A stretch of DNA of 64,000 nucleotides from Bacteroides propionicigenes. Lineage in GTDB: Bacteria > Bacteroidota > Bacteroidia > Bacteroidales > Bacteroidaceae. Positions 46,259 to 55,454 of the stretch are shown here, one piece after another. The first letter of the stretch is position 1; each line of letters opens with the position of its first letter. Where the stretch lies: contig NZ_JAHBBW010000006.1 of assembly GCF_018390535.1 (NCBI RefSeq), forward strand, positions 124,001-188,000. The letters are read 5' to 3'. The notes beneath the pieces are model-generated. The model was not told the origin of the DNA, did not search any database, and was given only the letters and a program-made list of their open reading frames with translations. The translations under genes were made by a program, and so were the position numbers.

Positions 46259-46342
46259 CACTGAATGCAGCTGAATGCAAAGGTTGGCTCTTTACCTCCT
46301 TTTGCTTTTTGTTTGTTACAAACGTCACGAAATATAATTTAT

Positions 46343-47191
46343 ATGAGTATAGAGTTAGGAAAGTTCAATACCTTGAAGGTAGTAAAAGAGGTTGATTTCG
46401 GTATGTATCTGGATGGTGGTGAAGAAGGAGAAATCTTGCTCCCATTGCGTTACGTGCCAGAAGACTGCAGACCGGGAGACGAACTGACTGTGTTTATCTA
46501 TTTGGATAATGAAGAACGGTTGGTTGCTACCACATTGACGCCGTTGGTGCAGGTCGGACAGTTCGCTTGTTTGGAGGTGGCATGGATAAATCAATACGGC
46601 GCTTTCCTTAACTGGGGATTAATGAAGGACTTATTTGTTCCTTTCCGGGAGCAGAAAATGAAAATGCAGGTTGGAAAGCGGTATGTAATTCATGCACATC
46701 TGGATGATGAGAGTTACCGTATTGTCGCTTCTGCAAAAGTAGACCGTTATCTTTCAAAAGAGAAAGCGCCTTATGAGCCCGGACAGGAAGTAAGCGTGCT
46801 TATCTGGCAGAAAACGGATTTAGGCTTCAAAGCCATCATTGAGAACCGGTATAGCGGCTTGCTGTATGAAAGTGAGATATTCCAGCCTTTACATACAGGC
46901 ATGACATTGAAAGCTTATGTAAAGCAAGTTCGTGAGGATGGCAAAATAGACTTGATACTGCAAAAACCGGGTCTGGGCAAAGTGGAAGACTTTGCTGCTA
47001 CCTTGCTGAACTACATTCGCGAACAGGGAGGACGAATTGCATTACATGACAAGAGTCCTGCTGAAGAGATTTATGATACATTTGGTGTCAGCAAGAAAAC
47101 ATTTAAAAAGGCGGTTGGCGATTTATATAAGAAGCATCTGATAGTGTTGCAGGAGAACAGTATCGAGCTGGAAAATTCCTCTAACCCCTAA
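46343..47191 (+). CDS. CvfB-like S1 RNA-binding protein
   Basis: A 282-residue cytoplasmic protein. The start at 46343 (MSIELGKFNTL) matches the family N-terminus; an ATG at 46265 adds 26 unlikely residues and sits next to the promoter. The layout is that of CvfB/YitL: S1-like OB domains (about 1-60, 65-130, 140-210; GQFACLEVAWINQYGAFLNWG and FKAIIENRYSGLLYESEIF) and a C-terminal winged helix (EEIYDTFGVSKKTFKKAVGDL). Such proteins bind RNA and affect gene expression, with the direct target unknown in Bacteroides. Confidence 0.88.
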   Translation: MSIELGKFNTLKVVKEVDFGMYLDGGEEGEILLPLRYVPEDCRPGDELTVFIYLDNEERLVATTLTPLVQVGQFACLEVAWINQYGAFLNWGLMKDLFVPFREQKMKMQVGKRYVIHAHLDDESYRIVASAKVDRYLSKEKAPYEPGQEVSVLIWQKTDLGFKAIIENRYSGLLYESEIFQPLHTGMTLKAYVKQVREDGKIDLILQKPGLGKVEDFAATLLNYIREQGGRIALHDKSPAEEIYDTFGVSKKTFKKAVGDLYKKHLIVLQENSIELENSSNP

Positions 47192-47238
47192 TCATAATAG
47201 GGTTTTCCCTATAGCATATTAGAGAGAAACAAAAGAAT

Positions 47239-47263
47239 AGGGGAAAATCTTCCCCTATTTTTG
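47239..47263 (+). promoter_or_regulatory. Palindrome fused to a -7 box before 47309
   Basis: AGGGGAA / TTCCCCT (47239-47256, loop AATC) runs directly into TATTTTTG (47256-47263). The arrangement is the same as at 22054-22077 before rhaK. A second palindrome, ATAGGGTTTTCCCTAT (47197-47212), lies upstream, just after the CvfB-like gene stop. Confidence 0.5.
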
Positions 47264-47308
47264 TTTTACTGAAAGGTCGATAGAATAAAACTTATAAAAA
47301 GCGTCACC

Positions 47309-48070
47309 ATGAAACGAATATTATTTATATTATTTGCCGCAGTTATGAGCACGACAGTTTGCCATGCGGCTATGAGCAACAGTAAAGTGCGTAAAGAAAC
47401 ACGTTTCCTTACGGATAAGATGGCTTATGAACTGAATCTGAATACAGAACAGTATAACGATGTGTATGAAATCAATTATGACTTTATCTCAGGTGTACGT
47501 TATCTGATGGATGATGTATTGAGGGGTGAAGAATGGGCGCTGAATCGCTATTATGATTATCTGGATGTACGTAATGACGATTTGCGTTGGGTGCTGAGCA
47601 GCAGGCAGTATTCCCGCTTCATGCAGGCAGCTTACTTCTTCCGTCCAATCTATGTGAGCGGCGGACGATGGTCTTTCCGGATTTATGTTACTTATACCAA
47701 TCCGAATCATTTCTATTATCCGCGGCCTTACCATTACCGCACTTACTGCGGAGGGCACTACCGTACCCATTACCATAATGTAAGTTACTATCGGGGACGG
47801 CATAACCATTCCACTTATAATGGTCCTTTTCGTATTCGTGATAATAAATCGTACCATACGAGCCGGCGTTCTGATTTTGGTTCTATTAATCGCCGTCCGG
47901 CTGTTGGCGGATCGACGCATCGCTCTGATGGTAAATCGGTAAATACTCCGAGGCGTGAGAAGGGCATCAAGAAAGAAAGTGTGAGACGCAGTTCTTCTTC
48001 CTCTGCACGTACAACACGTTCCTCTTCCCGTTCGTCAGAAAAAAGTAATGGAACGTCAAGACGGAATTAA
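47309..48070 (+). CDS. Exported His/Tyr-rich basic protein, function unknown
   Basis: A 253-residue protein with signal peptide (about 1-21). Residues 28-110 are helical and charged (TRFLTDKMAYELNLNTEQYNDVYEIN, a pattern also seen in periplasmic stress-sensor or heavy-metal-type domains with helix pairs). Residues 110-175 are very rich in His and Tyr (YPRPYHYRTYCGGHYRTHYH). The C-terminus (195-253) is Ser/Arg-rich and probably disordered. I do not recognise a family. Metal binding or cell-envelope association is possible from composition only. It stands alone behind a palindrome-linked promoter and ends before the TolC gene terminator. Confidence 0.75.
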   Translation: MKRILFILFAAVMSTTVCHAAMSNSKVRKETRFLTDKMAYELNLNTEQYNDVYEINYDFISGVRYLMDDVLRGEEWALNRYYDYLDVRNDDLRWVLSSRQYSRFMQAAYFFRPIYVSGGRWSFRIYVTYTNPNHFYYPRPYHYRTYCGGHYRTHYHNVSYYRGRHNHSTYNGPFRIRDNKSYHTSRRSDFGSINRRPAVGGSTHRSDGKSVNTPRREKGIKKESVRRSSSSSARTTRSSSRSSEKSNGTSRRN

Positions 48071-48101
48071 ACTCTTGTCTATGTGTGTTTAACTGAAAAA
48101 A

Positions 48102-48137
48102 GCCCCTTTCTCTCTATATGAACAGAGGAAAAGGGGC
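48102..48137 (-). terminator. Terminator of the efflux operon
   Basis: GCCCCTTT / AAAGGGGC stem, extended by CTCT/AGAG-type pairing, preceded by six A on the plus strand (a U-tract for the leftward transcript). It follows the TolC gene stop and also separates the convergent gene at 47309. Confidence 0.85.
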
Positions 48138-48166
48138 TTGTAAACACACAACAACTAAAATTATAT

Positions 48167-49495
48167 TTATTCGATAGGCTCTCCCTTGTAGAAATCCAGT
48201 ATCTTGGTACGGAAGAGATATTCGTACTTGGCTTGCAGTTCGTCAGATTGCGCCTGCATCAAGTTCTGCTTCGCTTCATTATATTCTACGGCATTCGCTT
48301 TTCCGTTTTCATACTTTTCACTCATCAGCCTGAAAGAGGCTTCGCTGGCTGATGCTGCCGTACTGCTGCTTGTATATTTGCTCTCGGATGCGGCTGCATT
48401 GTACCATGCCTGTTGAATCTCTTTATAGAGGTTCTTCTTGGCGTTATCCAACTGCAAAGAATAATTCTCGCGCTGCAGACGGGCCGTACGCACCCGGTTG
48501 CGTGTAGCCAGTCTGTTGAAAATAGGTATACTCAGGTTGAAGCCGATATATTTATTGAAGTTATCATTCATCTGCTGACTGAAGGTGCGGTTGATTGTTG
48601 AATAGTAGTTCGTACCGAGACTTCCGCTGAAACTCAGTTGCGGATAGTAGCTGCTTTGGGCAATACGGATGCTGTGCTTACTTCCTTCCAGACGGTACTG
48701 TGCTGCTTGTATGGAAGCCTTGCCGGTTAATGCCGCTTGGAAGACTTCATCCGGAGGAGTTAGCGGGGCGAGTTCTATCTTTACGGCGGGGTTCTCCAGA
48801 AGGAAGCCTTCGGGAGTCTCCAGTTCGATAAGCTGGCTGAGGTCGAGCAACGCCAATTGGTAGTTATTGTTTGCCTGCACCGCATTCATTTCATCCTGTG
48901 CAACGCGTGCTTTGGCTTCGGCAACCTCTGCGGGAGAGGCTTTGCCTACTTCCGCCAGTCGTTCTATACGTTTGTATTGTTCTTTGCTTAGCTCTACTTG
49001 ACCTAAAGCCACCCGGTGCAATTCCTCATTGAACAATACCTGCAAGTAGGCTGAGGCTATGTTGATGGAAATATCCTCTTTAGCTTTCTCCAAATCGGCG
49101 AGGGCAGCCTTGAGGTTTAATTTGGCCAGGGCGTATTGGTTGGGTAGTTCAAGTCCGGTAAATAACGGAATTGAGGTGGAAACGGACATGTTTGTCCCGT
49201 GGCTGCCTGTATTGACATATACGGTAGAATAATCACCGGTATTCTCGTCTTTTACAGCAGTCTGCGACCGTCCCCAGTTCCAGTTCTGCCCTGCATTGGC
49301 ATTGAGGTTCGGGAGTCTTGCCCATTTGGCGGTGTTTACCTCGATACTACTTTGTTCGGCTACGTTGGCTGTCCGTCGGATGTCGATGTTGTGCTCAATA
49401 GCGTAGTCTATACATTGACGTAGCGACCAACGCTCTTGTGCCTGAACTTGCATACAACCCAGAATGGCCAGCCATATGAATATATTTTTCTTCAT
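48167..49495 (-). CDS. TolC-family outer-membrane efflux protein
   Basis: A 442-residue exported protein with signal peptide (about 1-19). The TolC/OEP duplicated helical pattern is seen in WSLRQCIDYAIEHNIDIRR at the N-terminus, with long coiled-coil stretches rich in Ala, Glu and Gln (EVAEAKARVAQDEMNAVQ; NAVEYNEAKQNLMQAQSDEL) and strand segments such as LSFSGSLGTNYYS and IGFNLSIPIFN. It forms the outer-membrane exit duct. It is the last gene of the leftward efflux operon, 29 bases after the adaptor gene. Confidence 0.93.
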   Translation of the reverse strand: MKKNIFIWLAILGCMQVQAQERWSLRQCIDYAIEHNIDIRRTANVAEQSSIEVNTAKWARLPNLNANAGQNWNWGRSQTAVKDENTGDYSTVYVNTGSHGTNMSVSTSIPLFTGLELPNQYALAKLNLKAALADLEKAKEDISINIASAYLQVLFNEELHRVALGQVELSKEQYKRIERLAEVGKASPAEVAEAKARVAQDEMNAVQANNNYQLALLDLSQLIELETPEGFLLENPAVKIELAPLTPPDEVFQAALTGKASIQAAQYRLEGSKHSIRIAQSSYYPQLSFSGSLGTNYYSTINRTFSQQMNDNFNKYIGFNLSIPIFNRLATRNRVRTARLQRENYSLQLDNAKKNLYKEIQQAWYNAAASESKYTSSSTAASASEASFRLMSEKYENGKANAVEYNEAKQNLMQAQSDELQAKYEYLFRTKILDFYKGEPIE

Positions 49496-49524
49496 GGTGT
49501 TTCCGTTTTGTCTGATACTAATGG

Positions 49525-50631
49525 TTATTTATCTTTTTTCTCGGCACCGCGCACCTTGTCTTGGGCAGTCAGGCCGCTTTTGACGGCAATCTTAAGACCG
49601 TCGCTCATACCGACCTCTATTTGTTGGCGTTTGAACTTTTGCCGGGGCACGCTGTCGGTCAGTACGTAGACAAAGGTACTGTCTCCGCTGAATTCAACCG
49701 TACTCTCAGGCAGAGCGAGCGTCTTTTGGGCACGTTCCAGTACAATCTCCGCATTGGCAGAATATCCTGAACGGATTTGTACGCTGTCCGGCGCTTGGAT
49801 TGCAGCTTTTATTTCAAACTGATTGGCTCCGTTTTCTTCCACGCCTTTCGGAGAAATGTATTCCAGTATGGCATTGAAAGACAGGTTTTGCAGGGCGCCG
49901 ATAGTCAGTTTTACCGGCATTCCTTCGTGTACACGTCCAACTTCGGTTTCATCCAAGTTGCCCCGGAAGATGAGGTCGTTCATGTTGGCAACGGTGGCGA
50001 TTGTAGTGCCGTCATTGAAGGTGTTGCTCATGATGACAGAGTTACCGACTTTGATAGGTACATCCAGAATCAATCCGGTGATAGTGGAGCGAATAAGTGT
50101 GCTGCTGAATGAGGCGCTGTTTTTGGTAATACCTTCTTTTACGATTTCCAAGTTATCTTTGGCAGTTTGCAACTCTTCGCGCGCTTGTTGTACGTTCACC
50201 TCACCTTTTTCATACTCTTCGTTGCTGATAAGCTTATCTTTAAATAGTTTCTCGACGCGTGCGAAGTCCGTTTCGGCCTGTCGGGCATTGATTTCTGCCA
50301 GACGAACGCGGCTTTCGGCGGAATTCAGCGTACCCAATTCGGGAATAACCTTTACTTTGGCAATCACTTCGCCTTGTTTGATACTCTGTCCGGCTTCCTT
50401 ATACACTTCGGAAATGATACCGGATATTTGCGGTTTGATGAGTACTTCATCTCTTGGCTCAACTTTACCGGTAGCTACGGTAGTCTTTTCCAAATCGGCT
50501 ATTTCCGGAACAATCGTTTCATACACCTTTACCTTAGGTTGGGACTTTTGATACAAAAACACAAATGTCCAGATAAATATGGCAGCTACCACTGCCAATG
50601 ATGCAATTTTCAGATACTTCTTTGTTTTCAT
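49525..50631 (-). CDS. MacA-type periplasmic adaptor protein
   Basis: A 368-residue membrane-fusion protein with one N-terminal transmembrane segment (about 7-27). It has a biotinyl-lipoyl-like half motif (EPRDEVLIKPQISGIISEVYKEAGQSIKQGEVIAKV), a long alpha-hairpin (about 100-170), and beta-barrel segments (GTTIATVANMNDLIFRGNLDE). The adaptor links the ABC permeases to TolC. Gene order (ATPase, two permeases, adaptor, TolC) supports a MacAB-TolC-like exporter. Its substrate is not readable from sequence. Confidence 0.92.
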   Translation of the reverse strand: MKTKKYLKIASLAVVAAIFIWTFVFLYQKSQPKVKVYETIVPEIADLEKTTVATGKVEPRDEVLIKPQISGIISEVYKEAGQSIKQGEVIAKVKVIPELGTLNSAESRVRLAEINARQAETDFARVEKLFKDKLISNEEYEKGEVNVQQAREELQTAKDNLEIVKEGITKNSASFSSTLIRSTITGLILDVPIKVGNSVIMSNTFNDGTTIATVANMNDLIFRGNLDETEVGRVHEGMPVKLTIGALQNLSFNAILEYISPKGVEENGANQFEIKAAIQAPDSVQIRSGYSANAEIVLERAQKTLALPESTVEFSGDSTFVYVLTDSVPRQKFKRQQIEVGMSDGLKIAVKSGLTAQDKVRGAEKKDK

Positions 50632-50687
50632 CTTATTTATTGTATTATTATTTTATTGCTTTGTCCTATCACTTTATCACCTTTTTC

Positions 50688-51929
50688 TCATTCATCCCTA
50701 ATTGCCTCAATCGGCTTGATAGCCATTGCGCGATAGGCCGGGGCAAGCCCTGCCAATACGCCCAATGCAATGAGAAGGGCGCAGGTGCCGATAGCTAATC
50801 CGAAGGATACCTGATAGTGGGTTCTTATGGCTCCCGGATCATTTGTGGCGCTTTCCAAAATTTGCAGTATCAGTACGGCAAAGGAGATGCCTGCCATACC
50901 GGCTACGGTTGTCAGTACCATACTTTCCGAGAGGATTTGTTGCAGGATGTCTTTAGGACGGGCGCCGATGGCACGCCGTATTCCTATTTCCGTGGTGCGC
51001 TCTTTTACCGTAACCATCATGATGTTTGATACACCGATGGCGCCGGCAAACAGGGTTCCCAAGCCTACCATCCAGATAAGGATGCGTGTGCCGGTCATTA
51101 AGGTGTCCATCATAGAGAACATAGCCTCTGCATTAAGGAACATGATGGCTTGTTTGTCGTCCGGTGCGATGTAGTGGGCGGCTTTGACGAGGCGTTCTAC
51201 TTCGGGTTCTACGTCCTTTACCTTCACTCCCGGCTTCATGATAAAGCACACTACATCTATTCTTTGTCCCAAATTGTACGTTTGCTGCATGGTTGTAAAA
51301 GGCAGGGTGACGGCTTCCGATGCCTGTCCCTGTATGTTTACATTACCCTCGGAGGAACACATTCCGATAATGCGGTAATAAATGCCGTTTACTCTGATAT
51401 ATTTTCCGCAGGGGTCTTCACTGGGCTTGAAAAGGCTTTCGTACACACGCTTTCCTATGACGCATACTTTTCGGGCTTCGCGTATGTCTACATCATTGAT
51501 AAAGCGCCCGTAGGTCATTTCCTGATGTTCCACCTGTTCGTATTCGGGATACAGGCCTTTGACGCTGCATTCGTATTTGTTTTCCCCGTAAACGGCTGTT
51601 TGTCCCCAAAGGGCAAACGAGGGGGTTGCTATTTTTATTCCGTCGATGTTGCGTACTCTGTCCACATCCTCCATTTCCAGATTCCACCAACGGCCTTTGC
51701 GGAAACCTTTGTAGGCTTCACTTGTCTTTTGCGCAGCGATGAATCCTGAGTTCGTGGCAAAGCCCTCGAACTGTGATTTCATTTCCTCCTGCATACCTTG
51801 TCCGCCGCCAATGAGTGCTACCAGCATAAAGATTCCCCAGAATACGCCGAATGCCGTCAGCAGGCTGCGGGTCTTGTTTCTTGTTATCGTGACGAGAATT
51901 TCCTCGCATGTATCTATGTCTATTCTCAT
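50688..51929 (-). CDS. MacB-type ABC transporter permease 2
   Basis: A 413-residue inner-membrane protein with one N-terminal transmembrane segment (about 20-43), a large periplasmic MacB core domain (about 45-270), then three C-terminal segments (about 285-400; FtsX-like, GVSNIMMVTVKERTTEIGIRRAIGARP). There is no nucleotide-binding domain, so it relies on the ATPase at 53218. It is six bases from the first permease stop and is paired with it; the two may form a heterodimer. Confidence 0.92.
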   Translation of the reverse strand: MRIDIDTCEEILVTITRNKTRSLLTAFGVFWGIFMLVALIGGGQGMQEEMKSQFEGFATNSGFIAAQKTSEAYKGFRKGRWWNLEMEDVDRVRNIDGIKIATPSFALWGQTAVYGENKYECSVKGLYPEYEQVEHQEMTYGRFINDVDIREARKVCVIGKRVYESLFKPSEDPCGKYIRVNGIYYRIIGMCSSEGNVNIQGQASEAVTLPFTTMQQTYNLGQRIDVVCFIMKPGVKVKDVEPEVERLVKAAHYIAPDDKQAIMFLNAEAMFSMMDTLMTGTRILIWMVGLGTLFAGAIGVSNIMMVTVKERTTEIGIRRAIGARPKDILQQILSESMVLTTVAGMAGISFAVLILQILESATNDPGAIRTHYQVSFGLAIGTCALLIALGVLAGLAPAYRAMAIKPIEAIRDE

Positions 51930-51935
51930 AATCGT

Positions 51936-53192
51936 TTAATCTGCTCTAAGTGCTTCAATAGGACTGATGCTTACTGCCTTTTTTGCCGGGAAAAAGCCTG
52001 CAAGTGTGCCTGCGACAATCAAAGTCAGCGTGGCTTGTATGGCGATGCCGATGTCTACTGTGGGGTCGGAGAACATTCTGGCTTGGAACATACCCGCGTC
52101 CGCAGTCTGGTTGCCGAAGGCGGAATTCATCCACTCTGTCACTCCGATGCCTGCCACCATGCCGATGTAGCCGAAGAAGGTGGTAATCGTAACACTTTCC
52201 ACGATAATCAGCCAAAGGATGGAGAGAGGTTTTGCTCCCAGCGCCTTACGTATGCCAAACTCGCGCGTGCCTTCCTTGACGGTAATCAGCATGATGTTCG
52301 ATACGCCCACGATGCCGCTTAAGAGCGTAAAGATACCTATCACCCAAATGGCGGTACGAAGTAGTCCGGCAACGTTCTGCGTCTGTATGTATTGCGTGAA
52401 GCGGTTCCATATCCAGATTGCGCTTTCGTCTTCAGGGTCGAAACGGTGATTGGAAGCGATGACTTTGCGGTATTCTTTTTCAAAGGCTTCGTTGGCTTCT
52501 TCACTTGTCAGGTTTTTGGTGGTGAAGATGATATTGTTAAGCTTGTCACCTTTGTTATAAATGGTTTGCAGGGTGGAGAAGGGGACAAAGGCTACGCTGC
52601 TTTGGTCGCCCTGGTCTTCGTACAATCCCGCCACCCGGTAAGCCACACCGCCGACGTTGACAAACTTGCCTATCGGTTCGGTATGTGACTTCTTGAAAAG
52701 AATCTCTGCCGATTTCTTGTGGAGGATAATGACTTTCCGCCGTTCTTTTATATCGTTTTGGTTGATGAAACGTCCGGTTGCTGTTTTTATGGCTTCGGAT
52801 TGTACGTAGTTAGGATGTACGCCCATTAGTGAGATGTTGATGTATTCTTGCCCGAAGCTGATATTTACATCACCTTGCCGGAGGGTGGCGCCGGCTGTGA
52901 TAATGTTATCCGGGAAGTACTTCTCGGTCGCGGTGAGGTCTTTGTTGTCCATTTGGATACGCCGTCCCTCTTTCAGCCCTTCGTATGACTTGGTGGTCCA
53001 GCCGCCACCCAGCCTGATGGAGTTCAGCGCACGTTCGGAAGCATTCTGTTCGAAAGCGTGGATAATGCCATTACCCGCTCCCAGCAGTACGATAAGCATG
53101 AAGATGCCCCATGCTACCGCAAATCCGGTGAGGAATGTGCGCAATTTGTTACGTTTGATTGTACCGTATATTTCTTGCCAAAGGTCTATCAT
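51936..53192 (-). CDS. MacB-type ABC transporter permease 1
   Basis: A 418-residue inner-membrane protein with the same layout as permease 2: N-terminal segment (about 20-43), periplasmic domain, then FtsX-like segments including GVSNIMLITVKEGTREFGIRKALGAKP. The two permeases look like products of duplication. It lies 25 bases after the ATPase gene. MacB-type complexes work as mechanotransmitters exporting substrates from the periplasm, such as peptides, lipids or drugs. Confidence 0.92.
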   Translation of the reverse strand: MIDLWQEIYGTIKRNKLRTFLTGFAVAWGIFMLIVLLGAGNGIIHAFEQNASERALNSIRLGGGWTTKSYEGLKEGRRIQMDNKDLTATEKYFPDNIITAGATLRQGDVNISFGQEYINISLMGVHPNYVQSEAIKTATGRFINQNDIKERRKVIILHKKSAEILFKKSHTEPIGKFVNVGGVAYRVAGLYEDQGDQSSVAFVPFSTLQTIYNKGDKLNNIIFTTKNLTSEEANEAFEKEYRKVIASNHRFDPEDESAIWIWNRFTQYIQTQNVAGLLRTAIWVIGIFTLLSGIVGVSNIMLITVKEGTREFGIRKALGAKPLSILWLIIVESVTITTFFGYIGMVAGIGVTEWMNSAFGNQTADAGMFQARMFSDPTVDIGIAIQATLTLIVAGTLAGFFPAKKAVSISPIEALRAD

Positions 53193-53217
53193 GTGATTGG
53201 AAGGTTATAAAGTAGTT

Positions 53218-53934
53218 CTATTTCATAAATCCGTTTTTTCCGAATGGTGACGCGTCATGATTCAGATTTTCTTCGATACTGCCTATTACGCCGTCTTTAA
53301 TGTGGATAATCTTATCCGTCTGGTTGGCGACACCGCTTTCGTGGGTTACGACGACAATGGTCATCCCCGTTTGATGCAAATCTTTTAGAATCTGCATGAC
53401 CTCCACGGATGTTTTGCTGTCGAGAGCGCCGGTCGGTTCGTCTGCAAGAATTATCTGGGGTTGGGTAATCAGTGCGCGGGCAATGGCGACACGTTGTTTC
53501 TGCCCGCCGGACATCTCGTTGGGCATATGGTGTGCCCAGTCTTTCAGTCCCAACCTGTCCAGATACTCCAATGCCATGGCGTTGCGTTTCCGGCGACCTA
53601 CTCCTTGATAGAAGAGCGGGAGAGCTACATTCTCTACCGCATCTTTGAAAGAAATCAGATTGAATGACTGAAAGATAAAGCCTATCATGCGGTTTCGGAA
53701 CTCGGCGGCTTTGGTTTCACTGAGGTTTTTGATAAGTGTGCCGTTCAGGTAATATTCTCCGGTGTCGTAGTTGTCCAGAATACCTAATATATTAAGCAGC
53801 GTGGATTTCCCGGAGCCTGAGGCTCCCATAATAGAGACAAATTCTCCTTTCTTGATGTCGAGATTGATACCTTTGAGGACGTGTAGCGGCGCTCCGTTAT
53901 TGTAGGTTTTGTTAATGTCTTTTAGTTGTATCAC
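53218..53934 (-). CDS. MacB/LolD-type ABC transporter ATPase
   Basis: A 238-residue cytoplasmic ATPase with Walker [10 protein letters not shown] (about 37-45), Q-loop [10 protein letters not shown], signature [15 protein letters not shown], Walker [13 protein letters not shown] and H-loop VVTHESGV. It powers the two separate permeases downstream and is the first gene of the operon. Typical MacB is a fusion of permease and ATPase; here they are separate, as often in Bacteroidota. Confidence 0.95.
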   Translation of the reverse strand: MIQLKDINKTYNNGAPLHVLKGINLDIKKGEFVSIMGASGSGKSTLLNILGILDNYDTGEYYLNGTLIKNLSETKAAEFRNRMIGFIFQSFNLISFKDAVENVALPLFYQGVGRRKRNAMALEYLDRLGLKDWAHHMPNEMSGGQKQRVAIARALITQPQIILADEPTGALDSKTSVEVMQILKDLHQTGMTIVVVTHESGVANQTDKIIHIKDGVIGSIEENLNHDASPFGKNGFMK

Positions 53935-54034
53935 GGTATTTCCTGTTTATTGTTTTTTCTTACTTAATTTTGCTTATTAGACGCAGTAACGTCACGAAAA
54001 GTTGCAAATGAAGCGAAGTTTTTTAAAAAAAGAT

Positions 54035-54065
54035 TTTGCAGTGTCGTTTTTCTTTGTGTAATTTG
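54035..54065 (+). promoter_or_regulatory. Probable glucokinase promoter
   Basis: TTTG at 54035-54038, a 19-base gap, then GTAATTTG (54058-54065), an imperfect -7 box. It is about 46 bases before the start at 54112. The spacing is right but the -7 match is poor. Confidence 0.4.
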
Positions 54066-54111
54066 TAACCATTAATGTTATAACTAACCCTTTAAACAAA
54101 AAGTAAATATC

Positions 54112-55092
54112 ATGAATTCAAACATGGAGAAGCCCTATGTAGTAGGGATTGACATAGGCGGAACGAATACCGTCTTTGGTATCGTAGACGCACGTGGTAC
54201 TATCATTGCAAGCAGTTCCATCAAGACGGGAGCTTATGAACAGGCAGATGATTATGTGAACGAAGTATGCAAGAATCTTCTTCCTTTGATAATTGCCAAT
54301 GGCGGTGTCGATAAAATAAAAGGTATCGGTATCGGCGCTCCTAACGGCAACTATTACAGCGGTACGATAGAATTTGCCCCGAACCTTCCGTGGAAGGGAG
54401 TAATTCCTTTGGCAGCCATGTTTGAAGAACGTTTGGGCATTCCTACCGCACTGACCAATGACGCCAATGCTGCCGCTATCGGTGAAATGACTTACGGAGC
54501 TGCACGCGGTATGAAAGATTTTATCATGATTACTCTGGGCACGGGTGTAGGTAGCGGTATTGTTATTAACGGACAAATGGTATACGGGCACGACGGTTTC
54601 GCCGGAGAGTTAGGTCATACCATTATACGTCGCGAGAACGGCCGTATTTGCGGATGTGGCCGTCACGGATGTTTGGAAACTTACTGCTCGGCTACGGGCG
54701 TGGCACGCACCGCACGCGAGTTCCTCACCGCACGTACTGAACCGAGTCTGCTGCGCTCCATCCCTGCTGAGAATATTACGTCTAAAGATGTATACGATGC
54801 AGCCGTACAAGGCGACAAGCTGGCACAGGATATTTTTGACTTTACCGGTACTATCTTGGGTGAGGCTATTGCGGACTTTATTGCTTTCTCCAGTCCCGAA
54901 GCCATTATTCTGTTCGGTGGATTGGCTAAATCCGGCGATTACATCTTCAAGCCTATCCAGAAAGCCATCGATAGCAATGTGTTGGCTATTTATAAGGGTA
55001 AGGCCAAACTCATGATGTCCGAACTGAAAGATGCTGATGCTGCCGTGCTGGGAGCCAGTGCTTTGGGTTGGGAGTTGAGAGACGTTAAGTAA
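54112..55092 (+). CDS. ROK-family glucokinase
   Basis: A 326-residue cytoplasmic sugar kinase; ATG at 54112 or the Met at 54124 could start translation. It has the ATP motif GIDIGGTNTVFGIVD (about 12-26), the ROK substrate region ALTNDANAAAIGE, ITLGTGVGSGIVIN, GELGHT, and the zinc motif CGCGRHGCLE. ROK kinases of this type phosphorylate glucose, and some act on other hexoses. It is a single gene with its own terminator at 55124, oriented toward rplS. Confidence 0.9.
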   Translation: MNSNMEKPYVVGIDIGGTNTVFGIVDARGTIIASSSIKTGAYEQADDYVNEVCKNLLPLIIANGGVDKIKGIGIGAPNGNYYSGTIEFAPNLPWKGVIPLAAMFEERLGIPTALTNDANAAAIGEMTYGAARGMKDFIMITLGTGVGSGIVINGQMVYGHDGFAGELGHTIIRRENGRICGCGRHGCLETYCSATGVARTAREFLTARTEPSLLRSIPAENITSKDVYDAAVQGDKLAQDIFDFTGTILGEAIADFIAFSSPEAIILFGGLAKSGDYIFKPIQKAIDSNVLAIYKGKAKLMMSELKDADAAVLGASALGWELRDVK

Positions 55093-55123
55093 GAGAAACT
55101 GATTATTGATAAGGTATAGAAAG

Positions 55124-55154
55124 GATGCGTTTCATTATGGAGCGCATCTTTTTT
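55124..55154 (+). terminator. Terminator of the glucokinase gene
   Basis: GATGCG / CGCATC stem (55124-55129 and 55143-55148) with a 13-base loop, followed by six T residues. Confidence 0.75.
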
Positions 55155-55158
55155 GTTT

Positions 55159-55348
55159 GTATCAAACAGAATTATCAAGCGCATCAAATAGAATTATCAA
55201 GCGCGTCAAACAATTTTTTCAAGTGTATCAAACGGATTCATCATCGTGAGAAGAACAGATTATCTGTTTCAATAAAATACATGGTCTGTTTCATTAAAAC
55301 ACATAGTCTGTTTTATCGATACACATTATCCGTTCTATCATTAGCTTT
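55159..55348. repeat. 22-base repeat array, four direct and four inverted units
   Basis: The 362-base gene-free stretch between glucokinase and rplS holds eight 22-base units. Units at 55159, 55181, 55203 and 55225 share a core close to ATCAAACAGAATTATCAAG. Units at 55261, 55283, 55305 and 55327 share TCTGTTTCATTAAAACACAT-like sequence, related to the reverse complement (AAACAGA against TCTGTTT). A 14-base spacer (55247-55260) lies between the sets. The whole could fold as a long imperfect hairpin. No ORF or known repeat family is recognised. Confidence 0.8.
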
Positions 55349-55395
55349 GCTCAAAACCTCTTTCATCTTGCTTGTATGCCTCCTGCGGTGTAAGT

Positions 55396-55433
55396 AAAAA
55401 AGGGAAACCGATGGATTCGGCTTCCCTTTTTTA
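55396..55433. terminator. Bidirectional terminator after rplS
   Basis: GGGAAACCGA / TCGGCTTCCC stem (one mismatch, 55402-55426), with A6 before and T6 after on the plus strand. It ends rplS leftward and catches read-through from glucokinase rightward. Confidence 0.85.
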
Positions 55434-55454
55434 TTTAGAAATAAGAGTTTGGAA

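Noticed and set aside
46265..46342. Upstream start for the CvfB-like gene
   Set aside because: The in-frame ATG lies seven bases after the -7 box and the added residues do not fit the family N-terminus; 46343 is preferred.
55159..55348. Possible CRISPR array
   Set aside because: The 22-base units are contiguous without spacers, diverge from each other, switch orientation, and no cas gene is nearby.
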